45,420 nucleotides of DNA, from NCBI GenBank assembly GCA_938091935.1, contig CALKNV010000009.1, forward strand, positions 1-45,420. The letters are read 5' to 3'. Below the pieces are notes generated by a model. That model was not told where the DNA came from. It was given only the letters and a program-made list of their open reading frames with translations, and made no database searches. Position 1 is the first letter of the stretch; each line of letters opens with the position of its first letter. Below, one piece after another: positions 34,237 to 42,328 of this stretch. The DNA is from an uncultured Pseudomonadales bacterium (GTDB taxonomy: Bacteria; Pseudomonadota; Gammaproteobacteria; Pseudomonadales; Pseudohongiellaceae). Both the position numbers and the translations under genes were made by a program.

Positions 34237-35274
34237 TCAGGCGATGCCGGCGCCACGAACCCCTACATAGACCGAATAAAGTGACTGACTTGCAGTCATG
34301 AACAGACGATTGCGCTTGGCACCGCCAAAACAGATATTGGCGCAGACTTCCGGCAGGCGAATCGCGCCGATAGTGTCTCCATCGGGCGCGATGATCTGAA
34401 CGCCAGGCCGGGCTCCTGCCCAGACGTTGCCGTCCACGTCGCAGCGGATGCCGTCAGCTGAGGTACGATTGCCATTCACAGGATTAACTAATTCTGCAAA
34501 TACACGCCCATTGCGAAGGCGAGTACCATCGACATCCCACACTTTGATATCGCGACCTGCGCCAGTGTTGGCTACGTACAGCAGTGAATAATCGGGGGAG
34601 AAGCACAAACCGTTAGGCGCATCGATATCATCGGTCAACCGGCTGATCCTGCCGTTGTCAGCGTCGACGCGATAGACAGACAGCGGTAACTCCTGCTCGG
34701 CGCGATTGCCCTCATAGTCTCCGCGGATGCCGTAGGGTGGATCAGTAAACCAGATACTGCCATCTGGGTGGACTACCACATCGTTAGGGGAGTTCAGCGG
34801 GGTGTCTTCAAAATTGTCGGCGATGACCGTTACCGAACCATCATACTCATAGCGCACAACACGGCGATTGCCATGCTCACAGGACAATTGTCTGCCCTGA
34901 TAATCGAAAGTATTGCCGTTGCTGTTGCCAGCGGGTTCTCGAAATACGGTGACGCGATCGTCATCTTCAATCCAGCGCAATTGAACATTATTGGGGATGT
35001 CACTCCACACCAGGTAACGACCAACGCCATTCCAGGCGGGCCCCTCTGCCCAAAAAGTGCCGACGTGGTGTCGCTGTATTGGTGTGTTAAAAGGGATGTA
35101 TCGCTGGAAGCGCTGGTCGAGGGCGACCAGGTCCGGGTCGGGATAACGCAGTGGCGTGTTGCCAGACCAATCTCGCGGCGCGGCATTTCCCAGATCTTGG
35201 GCCTCGGAATTTGCTGCTATTGATAGTCCGGCTAACGCGGTTAGGGAGTGGGTAAGAAATTTGCGGCGCTGCAT
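34237..35274 (-). CDS. Tat-exported SMP-30/gluconolactonase-like propeller
   Basis: 345 residues. The start QRRKFLTHSLTALAG is a twin-arginine signal with cleavage near SEAQ. The six-bladed propeller keeps the metal site of SMP-30/gluconolactonases: Glu in WAEGPAW, Asn in LNSPNDVVV and Asp in TSADGIRCD. Other family landmarks are WFTDPPYGI and NGLCFSPDYSLLYVANT. Known members open sugar lactones with Ca2+ or Zn2+; export would place lactone hydrolysis in the periplasm. The 296 bp upstream is a divergent promoter region (see below). Confidence 0.88.
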   Translation of the reverse strand: MQRRKFLTHSLTALAGLSIAANSEAQDLGNAAPRDWSGNTPLRYPDPDLVALDQRFQRYIPFNTPIQRHHVGTFWAEGPAWNGVGRYLVWSDIPNNVQLRWIEDDDRVTVFREPAGNSNGNTFDYQGRQLSCEHGNRRVVRYEYDGSVTVIADNFEDTPLNSPNDVVVHPDGSIWFTDPPYGIRGDYEGNRAEQELPLSVYRVDADNGRISRLTDDIDAPNGLCFSPDYSLLYVANTGAGRDIKVWDVDGTRLRNGRVFAELVNPVNGNRTSADGIRCDVDGNVWAGARPGVQIIAPDGDTIGAIRLPEVCANICFGGAKRNRLFMTASQSLYSVYVGVRGAGIA

Positions 35275-35570
35275 GATAATCCCCGGTTCTTGTTTTCTTT
35301 AGAGGGGAAGTCTCTAGTTGCTGCCACCAGATTCTGACTCTGGGTCGCAACTAAACCGTGCCAGCTTAATCAAGTCTTTTGCATCGAGCGTCGAAAAACA
35401 TGGCAGGATTATCAGACTGGAGCTCAAGCGTGGCTGGCTACTGCTTCATTTGAATTCATGCTAATGCAAGCTTCCAGACTTGTCGAGATGTGTCCGCCGC
35501 TTAAAATAAAGTTTAATAGTTGCCCGGGAGGATAGTGTCTAGTTAGCCCATGAAAAGTTAAAATTCCGGC
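35275..35570. other. divergent intergenic region, no gene seen
   Basis: Non-coding interval between the gluconolactonase-like gene (minus) and the SirB2 gene (plus). I find no open frame of note, no strong terminator and no convincing operator. It presumably holds the two promoters; AAAATAAAGTTTAATAG at about 35502-35519 is the most AT-rich stretch and a plausible promoter core for SirB2. Confidence 0.4.
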
Positions 35571-35945
35571 ATGAGCTGGTACCTGATTCTCAAACACGCA
35601 CACGTCACGTTCGCCGTGATCTCTTTGTTAGGGTTTTCCTTGCGCGGTTACTGGATGGTGAAAGAGTCAGCATTGCTCCAGACTAAAGCTGTGAAAATTC
35701 TTCCTCACATCAATGACACACTGCTATTGAGTAGCGCTATCGCGTTGGTGGTAATGACGCGTCAATATCCCATCGTGGTGGGATGGGTAAGCCTGAAAAT
35801 TCTGCTGTTGATTCTGTATATCGTTTTCGGCACCTTCGCGCTTAAACGCGGGCGCACCAAGGCGCAGCGCATGAAGTTCCTGATTGCGTCGGTGGTGGTT
35901 GTGCTTGGAATATTTGTGGTGGCGGTAACCAAACCGGGGTGGTAA
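35571..35945 (+). CDS. SirB2-family membrane protein
   Basis: 124 residues with four transmembrane segments. It has the SirB2 hallmarks: KHAHVTFAVISLLGFSLRGYWM near the N-terminus, LPHINDTLLLSSAIALV and WVSLKILLLILYIVFGTFALKRG. The conserved His pairs (HAH, HIN) could bind heme or metal, as sometimes suggested for the family. SirB2 was named from Salmonella invasion regulation, but its function in environmental bacteria is unknown. It converges on the PyrD-PyrK fusion gene, 17 bases away. The ribosome site is weak. Confidence 0.85.
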   Translation: MSWYLILKHAHVTFAVISLLGFSLRGYWMVKESALLQTKAVKILPHINDTLLLSSAIALVVMTRQYPIVVGWVSLKILLLILYIVFGTFALKRGRTKAQRMKFLIASVVVVLGIFVVAVTKPGW

Positions 35946-35962
35946 CGCGTAGTGGTTTGATG

Positions 35963-37627
35963 CTAACTGCCAGTAACGCGTGAATCGATTGCGGTGCTTT
36001 TGTCACTATCGGCGGCATCAAGAAAAGGGCCATCGACACAGAGTCGCCGACCATCTGGCGCATCACAGGCACCGCAGATGCCGACTCCGCATTTGGTCCA
36101 GTAGTCGATAGCATTGAAAATGCGCTCGGGACTGCAGTATTTGCGTTCCACCACTTCAGCGGCTCTGACCATAGGGGCAGGGCCACAGTTGTAAAATACC
36201 AGGCTCTCTCTTTCTTGCGGCGACAGTGCTTCGAGTCGCTGCTCCAGCAATTCGGTAATGACACCATGGTGTCCACGGCTGCCGTCGTCAGTGGCGATGT
36301 GCAAGTCGCTGACTTTTGCACTTTCGTCCACGAAGTAGAGTCGTTCAGCACTGCGGGCACCGAAGAAGATTTCCGTGTTGCCGAAATCGCGCGCTAACTG
36401 ATACACAGCAGCAAGACCCGTGCCCCCGGCAACGGCCATGATCCGCGCACCAGGCTCGGGGCTAACAGCATTGCCGTGGGGTCCCCTGACGTAGGCCTCG
36501 GTGCCGGGCTCCAAGGACATCAACTCCTCGGTGAACTCACCGAGGTTAATCACCGCCAGTTGAAACGGATCATCGGTCAGTGCCGAGAAGGGTTTTTCAC
36601 CAAGGCCAGGAATCCACAGAAAAATGAACTGGCCGGCTTCGATCTCAATTTTCCTATCGAAGGTGAGAATACATATGTCATCTGTTATACGTTTATTTGA
36701 GACCAGGGTGACGGGTCGAAAGTTCATGTCTATGTCATAGCGCACCAGGGCTTCGGCCTGCTCGGATTTGGCTGACAGATCCTGCACCATAGCCTGAAAG
36801 TATTCGGCAATCTCATTGGTGGTCATGCCGATCAGTGCGGAGCCAATGCCAATGATTTCGGCTCCGGCAGCAAATGCCTCGCCTGCGTCGGTTGCGCTGC
36901 TGATACCGCCACAAGCGATGATGGGGCGATCCACGGCGGCCTTGATCTCTCGCACGCATTCCAGTGCGCGCGGCAGGACAGCCTTTCCTGAGACGCCGCC
37001 TTTGCCGTTGGTCAGGATAGGGTGACCATGACTCTCGTAACATTCCGGGCCCATGGTGTTAATGGCGCAAAGCGCATCGGCACCACCGGCTGCCGCTGCA
37101 GCGGCTATCTCGCCGATGTTCGGTACGTTCGGGGTAAGCTTGGCGACAACCGGGATAGTTACTGCCGCCTTGACGGCACTCACGATTTCCTGGACAAGTT
37201 CCGGGTCCTGACCCATGGCCATGCCGTAGCCCTTGGCGTGGGGACATGACAGGTTGAGCTCCAGCCCATCGCCATGGGGCGCGAGTTTGCGCGCCACCTC
37301 TACATATTCCTCTACGCTGCCACCGAAGATAGAAATCAGCAGGAACTTGTCGTCAGGGATATTGAGTTCACTCAGTAACTCAGCCGAGCGATCGGCGCCG
37401 GGGTTGGTCAGGCCCACCGCGTTGGTGAAGCTGCCGGGCTCGTATTGGGTAAGCACCGGTTCGCGGTAACCTAGTCTTGGCTCTGGGCCTATACTTTTAG
37501 TTGTGAGTACCCCGACTTCAGGGACTAATTCGAAAAAGCGCTGAATGATATTGGCGGAACAGGTCACAATGCCTGAGGGGATGGTAAAAGGGCCGGAAAC
37601 GGTTTTACCTAGAAACTCGGTTTTCAA
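35963..37627 (-). CDS. PyrD(1B)-PyrK fusion: dihydroorotate dehydrogenase-like flavoprotein
   Basis: 554 residues combining two normally separate subunits. Residues 1-285 are a class 1B dihydroorotate dehydrogenase-type TIM barrel: NLSCPHAKGYG with catalytic-type Cys128, VAKLTPNVPNI, INTMGPE and an IIACGGISSATDAGEAF flavin-phosphate region. Residues 305-540 are a PyrK-like reductase: FAD segment GQFIFLWIPG, NAD-binding VAGGTGLAAVYQL (400-410), NCGPAPM and a [2Fe-2S] set at Cys513, Cys518, Cys521 and Cys530. The chain would pass electrons between the barrel flavin and NAD through FAD and FeS. Gammaproteobacteria normally use membrane-bound class 2 PyrD, so this may be an additional enzyme, for dihydroorotate or another dihydropyrimidine. 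It lies downstream of the malonate operon on the same strand. Confidence 0.85.
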   Translation of the reverse strand: MKTEFLGKTVSGPFTIPSGIVTCSANIIQRFFELVPEVGVLTTKSIGPEPRLGYREPVLTQYEPGSFTNAVGLTNPGADRSAELLSELNIPDDKFLLISIFGGSVEEYVEVARKLAPHGDGLELNLSCPHAKGYGMAMGQDPELVQEIVSAVKAAVTIPVVAKLTPNVPNIGEIAAAAAAGGADALCAINTMGPECYESHGHPILTNGKGGVSGKAVLPRALECVREIKAAVDRPIIACGGISSATDAGEAFAAGAEIIGIGSALIGMTTNEIAEYFQAMVQDLSAKSEQAEALVRYDIDMNFRPVTLVSNKRITDDICILTFDRKIEIEAGQFIFLWIPGLGEKPFSALTDDPFQLAVINLGEFTEELMSLEPGTEAYVRGPHGNAVSPEPGARIMAVAGGTGLAAVYQLARDFGNTEIFFGARSAERLYFVDESAKVSDLHIATDDGSRGHHGVITELLEQRLEALSPQERESLVFYNCGPAPMVRAAEVVERKYCSPERIFNAIDYWTKCGVGICGACDAPDGRRLCVDGPFLDAADSDKSTAIDSRVTGS

Positions 37628-37818
37628 AAGCTTTTTCTACTCGATGGGTTTTTGGATCAGGCTATAGGGCCCGCGCAGAATCGCTATGCATTATATCAAC
37701 TGCGCGGTCTATCGGCACTGATCAGCGCTCAATTAGTCCGGGGCATAGTCCAGGGCATGGCCCAGAAAATCTGCTTCCCTGAGCAAAACATGCGGTCGCA
37801 GAGTTAATCGATGCCCGG

Positions 37819-39303
37819 TTAAACCAGTTCTTTCAATGCGGGCTTGGTGACTTTGCCCATGGCATTTCTGGGCAGCGCATCAACAAGTTTGATGTCCTTG
37901 GGAATTTTGTAGGAAGACATCCTTCCCTCACACCAGTGCTTGAGGTCAGCGTATTCCAGGCTGGCGCCCTCTTTGAGGCCGATGAATGCAGTCACCGCCT
38001 CACCCCAGGTGTCATCTGGAACTCCAATCACAGCAACTTCAGCAATGTCGTCGTGGGTCAGCAGCACGCCCTCGATCTCCAGCGCGGACAGCTTGTAGCC
38101 ACCGGATTTGATGATATCTACCGAGGAGCGACCCATGATGCGGTAAAAACCATCTTCCCATACTGCCACATCGCCGGTGCAGAACCAGCCGTCTTTAAAA
38201 GACTCAGCCGTTGCCTTGGGATTGTCCCAATACTCAAGAAACACATTATCGCCCTTAATACGAATCTCACCGGCGAGCGCTTCTTCGGTAATGGGAGAGT
38301 CGTATTCATCGAATAGCTGGACCTCCACACCCGGTAACGCCTGGCCCACAGCGCCTGCGCGCCGCTCGCCGTTATAGGGATTGGATATGCCCATACCGAT
38401 TTCAGTCATGCCATAGCGCTCTAACAGCACCTGACCGGTGAGGTCTTGCCACTGCTTAAAGAGCTTGACTGGACAGGCTGCAGAACCGGAAATATTCAGT
38501 CGCATTTCCGCGAAGCCATCGCAAATCTTCCGCACCGTCGCCGGGTCAATGCTGTCGAAATACTGAATGAGTTTTACGTAGATCGTTGGCACTGCCATAA
38601 ATACATTATAGGTGCCGGATGTCACTTCTTCTGTGATTTTCGGAATATCGAATTTCGCATACAAATGTACTGTAGCCCCGGCCCAGAGACCGCAGCTGAG
38701 AATATTAATGATGCCGTGAATGTGATGCAGCGGCAGAAACAGAGGGATGACGTCATCCTCGCTCCACTCCCAGGCATCTATAAGCGTGGTGATTTGTGCC
38801 CTGATGGTCTTATGTGTGCTGACAACGCCCTTGGGTTTATTGGTAGTGCCGCTGGTAAACAGCATCATGGCGCGCCGGGTTTCGTCGATCTCGGGTAATG
38901 TCGCAACACTTTCTGCCAACACCTGGTCGACGCTGAGAAGCTCTATGTTAAGCGAAGCGCATAGCTCGCTTAGTGCTTCATGATACTCAGGGTTTGCAAT
39001 CATGCGTGTGACGCTGGCGCAGCTCAGATAGTGATCGAGCTCAGCCACAGCAGATGCCACATTCAACGGTACCGCAATGCCGCCAGCACGCCAGACTCCA
39101 TGTAGAGCTGTCACATAGTCCAGTGACGCCGGGATAAAGAAAGCGATTCGCTCTTCATCGAGATCCGATTTGCCCGCGAGCAATCCGCTCGCAAACCGGT
39201 CGATGTGCTCGTTCACCGTGGCGTAACTGTAGCTCTGGTCACCTTCGATCAGGGCAATTTTGTCGTTGTCATTGCGTAGTTGGGGGAAAGAATTAACAGC
39301 CAT
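37819..39303 (-). CDS. acyl-CoA synthetase, probably malonyl-CoA synthetase (MatB-like)
   Basis: 494 residues of the ANL adenylating family: P-loop FTSGTTNKPKG (149-159), LPLHHIHGI, ERYGMTEIGM (A5), WFCTGDVAVW (A7), GYKLSALEIEGVL and a final PRNAMGKVTK with the adenylation lysine. The length and the PLHHIHG and GYKLSALEIE segments suit MatB/ACSF3-type malonyl- or methylmalonyl-CoA synthetases. The MadM and MadL transporter genes immediately upstream on the same strand (25 bases away) strongly favour malonate as the substrate. The product malonyl-CoA could feed fatty acid synthesis or, with a decarboxylase elsewhere, acetyl-CoA. No MatA decarboxylase is in the window. Confidence 0.85.
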   Translation of the reverse strand: MAVNSFPQLRNDNDKIALIEGDQSYSYATVNEHIDRFASGLLAGKSDLDEERIAFFIPASLDYVTALHGVWRAGGIAVPLNVASAVAELDHYLSCASVTRMIANPEYHEALSELCASLNIELLSVDQVLAESVATLPEIDETRRAMMLFTSGTTNKPKGVVSTHKTIRAQITTLIDAWEWSEDDVIPLFLPLHHIHGIINILSCGLWAGATVHLYAKFDIPKITEEVTSGTYNVFMAVPTIYVKLIQYFDSIDPATVRKICDGFAEMRLNISGSAACPVKLFKQWQDLTGQVLLERYGMTEIGMGISNPYNGERRAGAVGQALPGVEVQLFDEYDSPITEEALAGEIRIKGDNVFLEYWDNPKATAESFKDGWFCTGDVAVWEDGFYRIMGRSSVDIIKSGGYKLSALEIEGVLLTHDDIAEVAVIGVPDDTWGEAVTAFIGLKEGASLEYADLKHWCEGRMSSYKIPKDIKLVDALPRNAMGKVTKPALKELV

Positions 39304-39328
39304 GTGAAGTTCGCTTTAATCAAATATT

Positions 39329-40087
39329 TTAGAAGATGCCACTTACCAGAAAGTACAGGATTGAAGGCCCTAACAGGCAGCCAACCCCGGTATAGAAAGT
39401 CGCGGTCATGGCACCGTAGGGAACCAATTTGGGATCAGTAGCAGCGAGGCCTGCCGCAACGCCACTGGTGGTGCCCATCAGGCCGCCAAAAACCATGGCG
39501 GACTGGGGATTATCCAGGCCAATATAGCGCGCTACCAGCGGAGTGCCGATCATTACCAGAATCGATTTCACCAAACCTGCGGCCACGCTCAGGGTAATCA
39601 CGGCATCAGTCGCACCTATGGCCTCACCGGTTACCGGGCCAACGATGTAAGTCACTGCGCCAGCACCTATGGTGGTAATTGCCGCAGGGTCAGTGTAACC
39701 AAACATCACGGCAATCGCGGCACCTACGACAAACGACACGATTACGCCGGCAAAGATGGAAATGACGCCTGCCAAACCGGCCTTCTTGAGTTCACTCAGG
39801 TGCACGCCAAAAGCTGTCGCCACAATGGCGAAGTCACGCATCATGCCGCCACCCATTAGTCCTATCCCGCTGAACAGGGCCACATCGGCGACGCCAGTAT
39901 TACCGCCCGTTGCTACCCCGCCGAAGTAGGCCGCTACCAGCCCCAGCGCTATCGCTATCGCGGAGCCATGGATTCGTCCATTGGTTAGCTTGTCAGCGAG
40001 GAAATAGGAAATCCAAATCGTCACCCCAACTACAGCGAAGGCAACGACGAGGCTGTTGCGTACGAATACCGTTTCGATAATGTCCAT
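39329..40087 (-). CDS. madM: malonate transporter subunit MadM
   Basis: 252 residues, all membrane: about seven to nine hydrophobic segments rich in Gly and Ala, with ALGLVAAYFGGVATGGNTGVADVALFSGIGLMGGGMMRDFAIVATAFGV as the central family region. GAVTYIVGPVTGEAIGATDAVITLSVAAGLVKSILVMIGTPLVARY follows. This matches MadM, the larger subunit of the sodium-dependent malonate:Na+ symporter first described in Malonomonas. The start A of its ATG is the last base of the MadL stop codon (TGATG), so the pair is translationally coupled. Confidence 0.92.
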   Translation of the reverse strand: MDIIETVFVRNSLVVAFAVVGVTIWISYFLADKLTNGRIHGSAIAIALGLVAAYFGGVATGGNTGVADVALFSGIGLMGGGMMRDFAIVATAFGVHLSELKKAGLAGVISIFAGVIVSFVVGAAIAVMFGYTDPAAITTIGAGAVTYIVGPVTGEAIGATDAVITLSVAAGLVKSILVMIGTPLVARYIGLDNPQSAMVFGGLMGTTSGVAAGLAATDPKLVPYGAMTATFYTGVGCLLGPSILYFLVSGIF

Positions 40088-40476
40088 CAGCTGGTCTCCT
40101 CCGAGTCGAGGGCCGGCGTTTTGGCGTTACCCAGTTTGCTCAATACGGGCACTAGTGCAAAGCTCACAACCACAGCGGCGACACCTGCCACTAATGCCAG
40201 CACCCCACCATCAACCGCTGCGGCAACGTTCTGTCGCGCCGCCATGGCAACCACAATGGGGATATACATGGCGCTCCAGAATTTTATGCCGTCCCCCGCA
40301 GCACCCTGGGTCAGCGCCTTGAATGCATCTGAGTTGCTGGCAAACACCAGGAACAGCATGGCAATACCCACCCCGCCCACATTGGCATCTACACCCAGCA
40401 GCACACCGAGAGCCTCGCCAATGAGCATACCCAGAATCAGACAGACAGAGAGAAGAGCAACACCGAAGACAATCAT
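40087..40476 (-). CDS. madL: malonate transporter subunit MadL
   Basis: 129 residues with four hydrophobic segments. The family pattern is clear: a VALLSVCLILGMLIGEALGVLLGV opening, NVGGVGIAMLFLVFASNSDAFKAL, GIKFWSAMYIPIVVAMAARQNV and LALVAGVAAVVVSFALVPVLSKL. MadL is the small partner of MadM and both are needed for uptake. AAGGA seven bases before the ATG supports the start. This is the first gene of the madL-madM-synthetase operon; the 182 bp upstream should hold its promoter, and a palindrome TTCAAG-TC-CTTGAA occurs there. Confidence 0.92.
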   Translation of the reverse strand: MIVFGVALLSVCLILGMLIGEALGVLLGVDANVGGVGIAMLFLVFASNSDAFKALTQGAAGDGIKFWSAMYIPIVVAMAARQNVAAAVDGGVLALVAGVAAVVVSFALVPVLSKLGNAKTPALDSEETS

Positions 40477-40618
40477 TATTGTTATTCCTTATTGGGTGGA
40501 ACCGCTCAGGGTACAAGCAGATACTGCAAATTCTGTTTCAGCATCTGCAGCAGATTAGTCGATGATATGATGTCGTGCCCCGTTTAGGCAATTTGCAACA
40601 GCAGCGGCTCGCCGGAGT

Positions 40619-40632
40619 TTCAAGTCCTTGAA
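40619..40632. promoter_or_regulatory. possible operator upstream of madL
   Basis: TTCAAG (40619-40624) and CTTGAA (40627-40632) form a 14-base palindrome 143 bases upstream of the madL start, close to the 3' end of the DUF3667 gene. Its symmetry suits a dimeric regulator, but distance and lack of a nearby regulator gene make this only a suggestion. Confidence 0.2.
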
Positions 40633-40658
40633 TCTGATGTTCTTTTTCTGACTGACAA

Positions 40659-41645
40659 TCAGGTGAACACCACAAACAGCATGCCAAACAAGAACATGCC
40701 GGCCCCAAGCGCGATGGCATAGAGAATACTGGTGATGGAAAAGGCCAGGGTTGCAGTGAACCAGCCCAGCTGAAAGTAGCGCTTCAAACTGAGAAACAGG
40801 TACACAAAGATCCAAAGGGCTGTGATCATCGAAAGCCATTCCGCCACGACGCCGATGTAGGCCAGGGTCACGTTCTCAAACAGGCCCAGTATCATGGTGA
40901 TAAAGATCATCAGTAGCACAAAGGCGTGGTTGTGCACGGTAAGTACTAAGTGTTCGACGTAATAGCGTCGGCACAGTACCAGAATGATCTGCTGAATCAG
41001 CGCCAGAATTGGCATCATAAACAGCATAAAGAAGGTGACATACTCCAGTGACTCGACGAGAAAGTCGCGGGGGTCAGAAGTTAGCTCTTCCAGGTTAGAC
41101 CTGACCTGTGCAGTCAATAGTAACTGCAGGTTGCGATTACCCTGCTCGTCCAGGAATGGCAGTTTCACTGAGCCGGTGAAGTCCAACACGTCAGCGAAGT
41201 CCTCGTCCAACTCAGAGATATCGTTAAATTCTTCAGCCGGGTCCTCTGCCTCGCCCGGGGCTGTTGCTTCCTGCGTCGCTACGACCTCTATCATAGTGTC
41301 CTGCAAGGATTGCAAGGTGCTCACTACCGAAACGATCAGGAAAAATCCGATGCTGATAATGAGGAACAGCCGCAGGGGAGGGGTATAGGACACGCGCCTG
41401 CCTGCGAAGTACTCGCGCGTGAGAAACCCTGGCCGTGTCATCAGCCGGAAAGTGGTTTTATAGGCGCGACCATCGAGCTCAAATAGGACCCGCAGCAATT
41501 CCTGCAGGAAATAGATGAAGGGCCTGAGCACTTCTTTTTCCTGCTGCCCGCAAAGGGCGCAGTAGCTACCTTGCATGGACTGGCCACAATTGCGGCAGTT
41601 GCCACTGTCAGCGGTGGCGAGATCTGTAAGCGAAGAGTCAGTCAT
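40659..41645 (-). CDS. DUF3667 membrane protein with zinc ribbon
   Basis: 328 residues. The N-terminus has a four-Cys zinc ribbon (NCRNCGQ...YCALCGQQ) and the conserved FELDGRAYKTTFRLMTRPGFLTREYFAGRRVSYTPPLRLFL segment of DUF3667. An acidic periplasmic or cytoplasmic stretch (EAEDPAEEFNDISELDEDFAD) then separates it from four to five further transmembrane helices. The family is widespread in Proteobacteria and Bacteroidetes and of unknown function. A very long 680-bp non-coding region lies upstream. Confidence 0.85.
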   Translation of the reverse strand: MTDSSLTDLATADSGNCRNCGQSMQGSYCALCGQQEKEVLRPFIYFLQELLRVLFELDGRAYKTTFRLMTRPGFLTREYFAGRRVSYTPPLRLFLIISIGFFLIVSVVSTLQSLQDTMIEVVATQEATAPGEAEDPAEEFNDISELDEDFADVLDFTGSVKLPFLDEQGNRNLQLLLTAQVRSNLEELTSDPRDFLVESLEYVTFFMLFMMPILALIQQIILVLCRRYYVEHLVLTVHNHAFVLLMIFITMILGLFENVTLAYIGVVAEWLSMITALWIFVYLFLSLKRYFQLGWFTATLAFSITSILYAIALGAGMFLFGMLFVVFT

Positions 41646-41782
41646 GGTCTGGTCAGTCTGAAATCCGACATGATTCTAGCACTATCGTGCGGGGATTTAG
41701 CTGACTTAAGCGCTTTGCAATCGAAGCGATTTAAGGCGCAACCAATTACCAGAGGCTTGGGAGATGAGCGAGTGTGAAATGA

Positions 41783-41896
41783 GGGCTGTAAATGAGCCCC
41801 CGATCCGCTGCCTGCACACGCGAGTCAGGCAGCGGCGGGGATCTCAAGGAGTGTTTGGGCGCTGACTAAGAGGTGTGGAGGGGTGGCGCCCAAACA
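41783..41896. other. three consecutive strong hairpins in a long intergenic region
   Basis: Within the 41646-42328 interval three inverted repeats follow each other: GGGCT/AGCCC (about 41784-41799), CGCTGCCTG (41806-41814)/CAGGCAGCG (41826-41834), and TGTTTGGGCGC (41852-41862)/GCGCCCAAACA (41886-41896). The second and third arms are perfect. They may form a structured leader of the DUF3667 transcript on the minus strand or a separate RNA on either strand. No T-tract follows on either side. Confidence 0.5.
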
Positions 41897-42130
41897 GTGC
41901 AATACGACATCAGATCACTATGCTGTGTTGCGAGAGGAACAATACCACTACATATAGTGAATCACAAGCGGTGACACAACAACAATGTCGATTTTTTTCG
42001 GCAGCCATTTGCCGGATCAGAGGTATTTAGTAAAGTTATTACTTTATTATATGTTTAAGAGTTTCCCAGTTACTTTGTCCATGCCCTGTTAGCTGCGCTG
42101 ACCGCCCCGGGGAGACCACGTGCCCGCACC

Positions 42131-42144
42131 TTGATATAGGTCAA
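42131..42144 (+). promoter_or_regulatory. FNR/ANR-like box
   Basis: TTGATATAGGTCAA is TTGAT-N4-GTCAA, nine of ten half-site bases of the FNR consensus and a form well known from Pseudomonas ANR sites. A possible extended -10, TGG-TCTTAT (42168-42173 for the hexamer), would place the transcript start near 42180, putting the box centre at about -42: the classic activating position. It lies on the plus strand upstream of the candidate RNA, and no coding gene follows in that direction. Confidence 0.5.
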
Positions 42145-42179
42145 TTCCCGACTAGCCGCTGTATGGTCTTATTGCTTCC

Positions 42180-42283
42180 AAGTTACACGGGTATCACACA
42201 ACGGCTGTTGGGCAACGGTCGGTAACTTAACTTCTCAAGCAGGGATGGGGCTGTCGCTACATTATGGGCAGCCCCATTTTTTT
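42180..42283 (+). ncRNA. candidate FNR-dependent small RNA (about 104 nt)
   Basis: Starting at the predicted +1, AAGTTAC (42180-42186) pairs perfectly with GTAACTT (42222-42228), enclosing a small CAAC-GGCT-GTTG hairpin (42199-42210). A single-stranded stretch AACTTCTCAAGCAGG follows, then a strong terminator to 42283. This domain order (5' stem-loop, pyrimidine-containing linker, U-tailed terminator) is usual for trans-acting sRNAs. The U-tail suggests Hfq binding. The neighbouring genes are both on the minus strand. No ORF explains the terminator. Confidence 0.5.
42245..42283 (+). terminator. intrinsic terminator, plus strand
   Basis: Nine-base-pair stem ATGGGGCTG (42245-42253) and CAGCCCCAT (42269-42277) followed by seven T (42277-42283). 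On the minus strand the U-tract would be missing, so it does not serve the M48 protease gene that ends at 42329. It shares the flank CATTTTTTTGTCTGT and the CTGTCG start of the loop with the terminator at 8189. Confidence 0.85.
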
Positions 42284-42328
42284 GTCTGTTGGTTTGGAAA
42301 AATTCAGGGATGAATTTTTCCGAACAAA

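Noticed and set aside
37628..37818. Open minus-strand stretch after the synthetase gene
   Set aside because: It encodes only a short tail with no start or known domain; I cannot support a gene.
41852..41896. Possible integron attC site (long inverted repeat)
   Set aside because: The arms are perfect and lack the RYYYAAC/GTTRRRY core boxes and the extrahelical bases of attC; no integrase or cassette is nearby.
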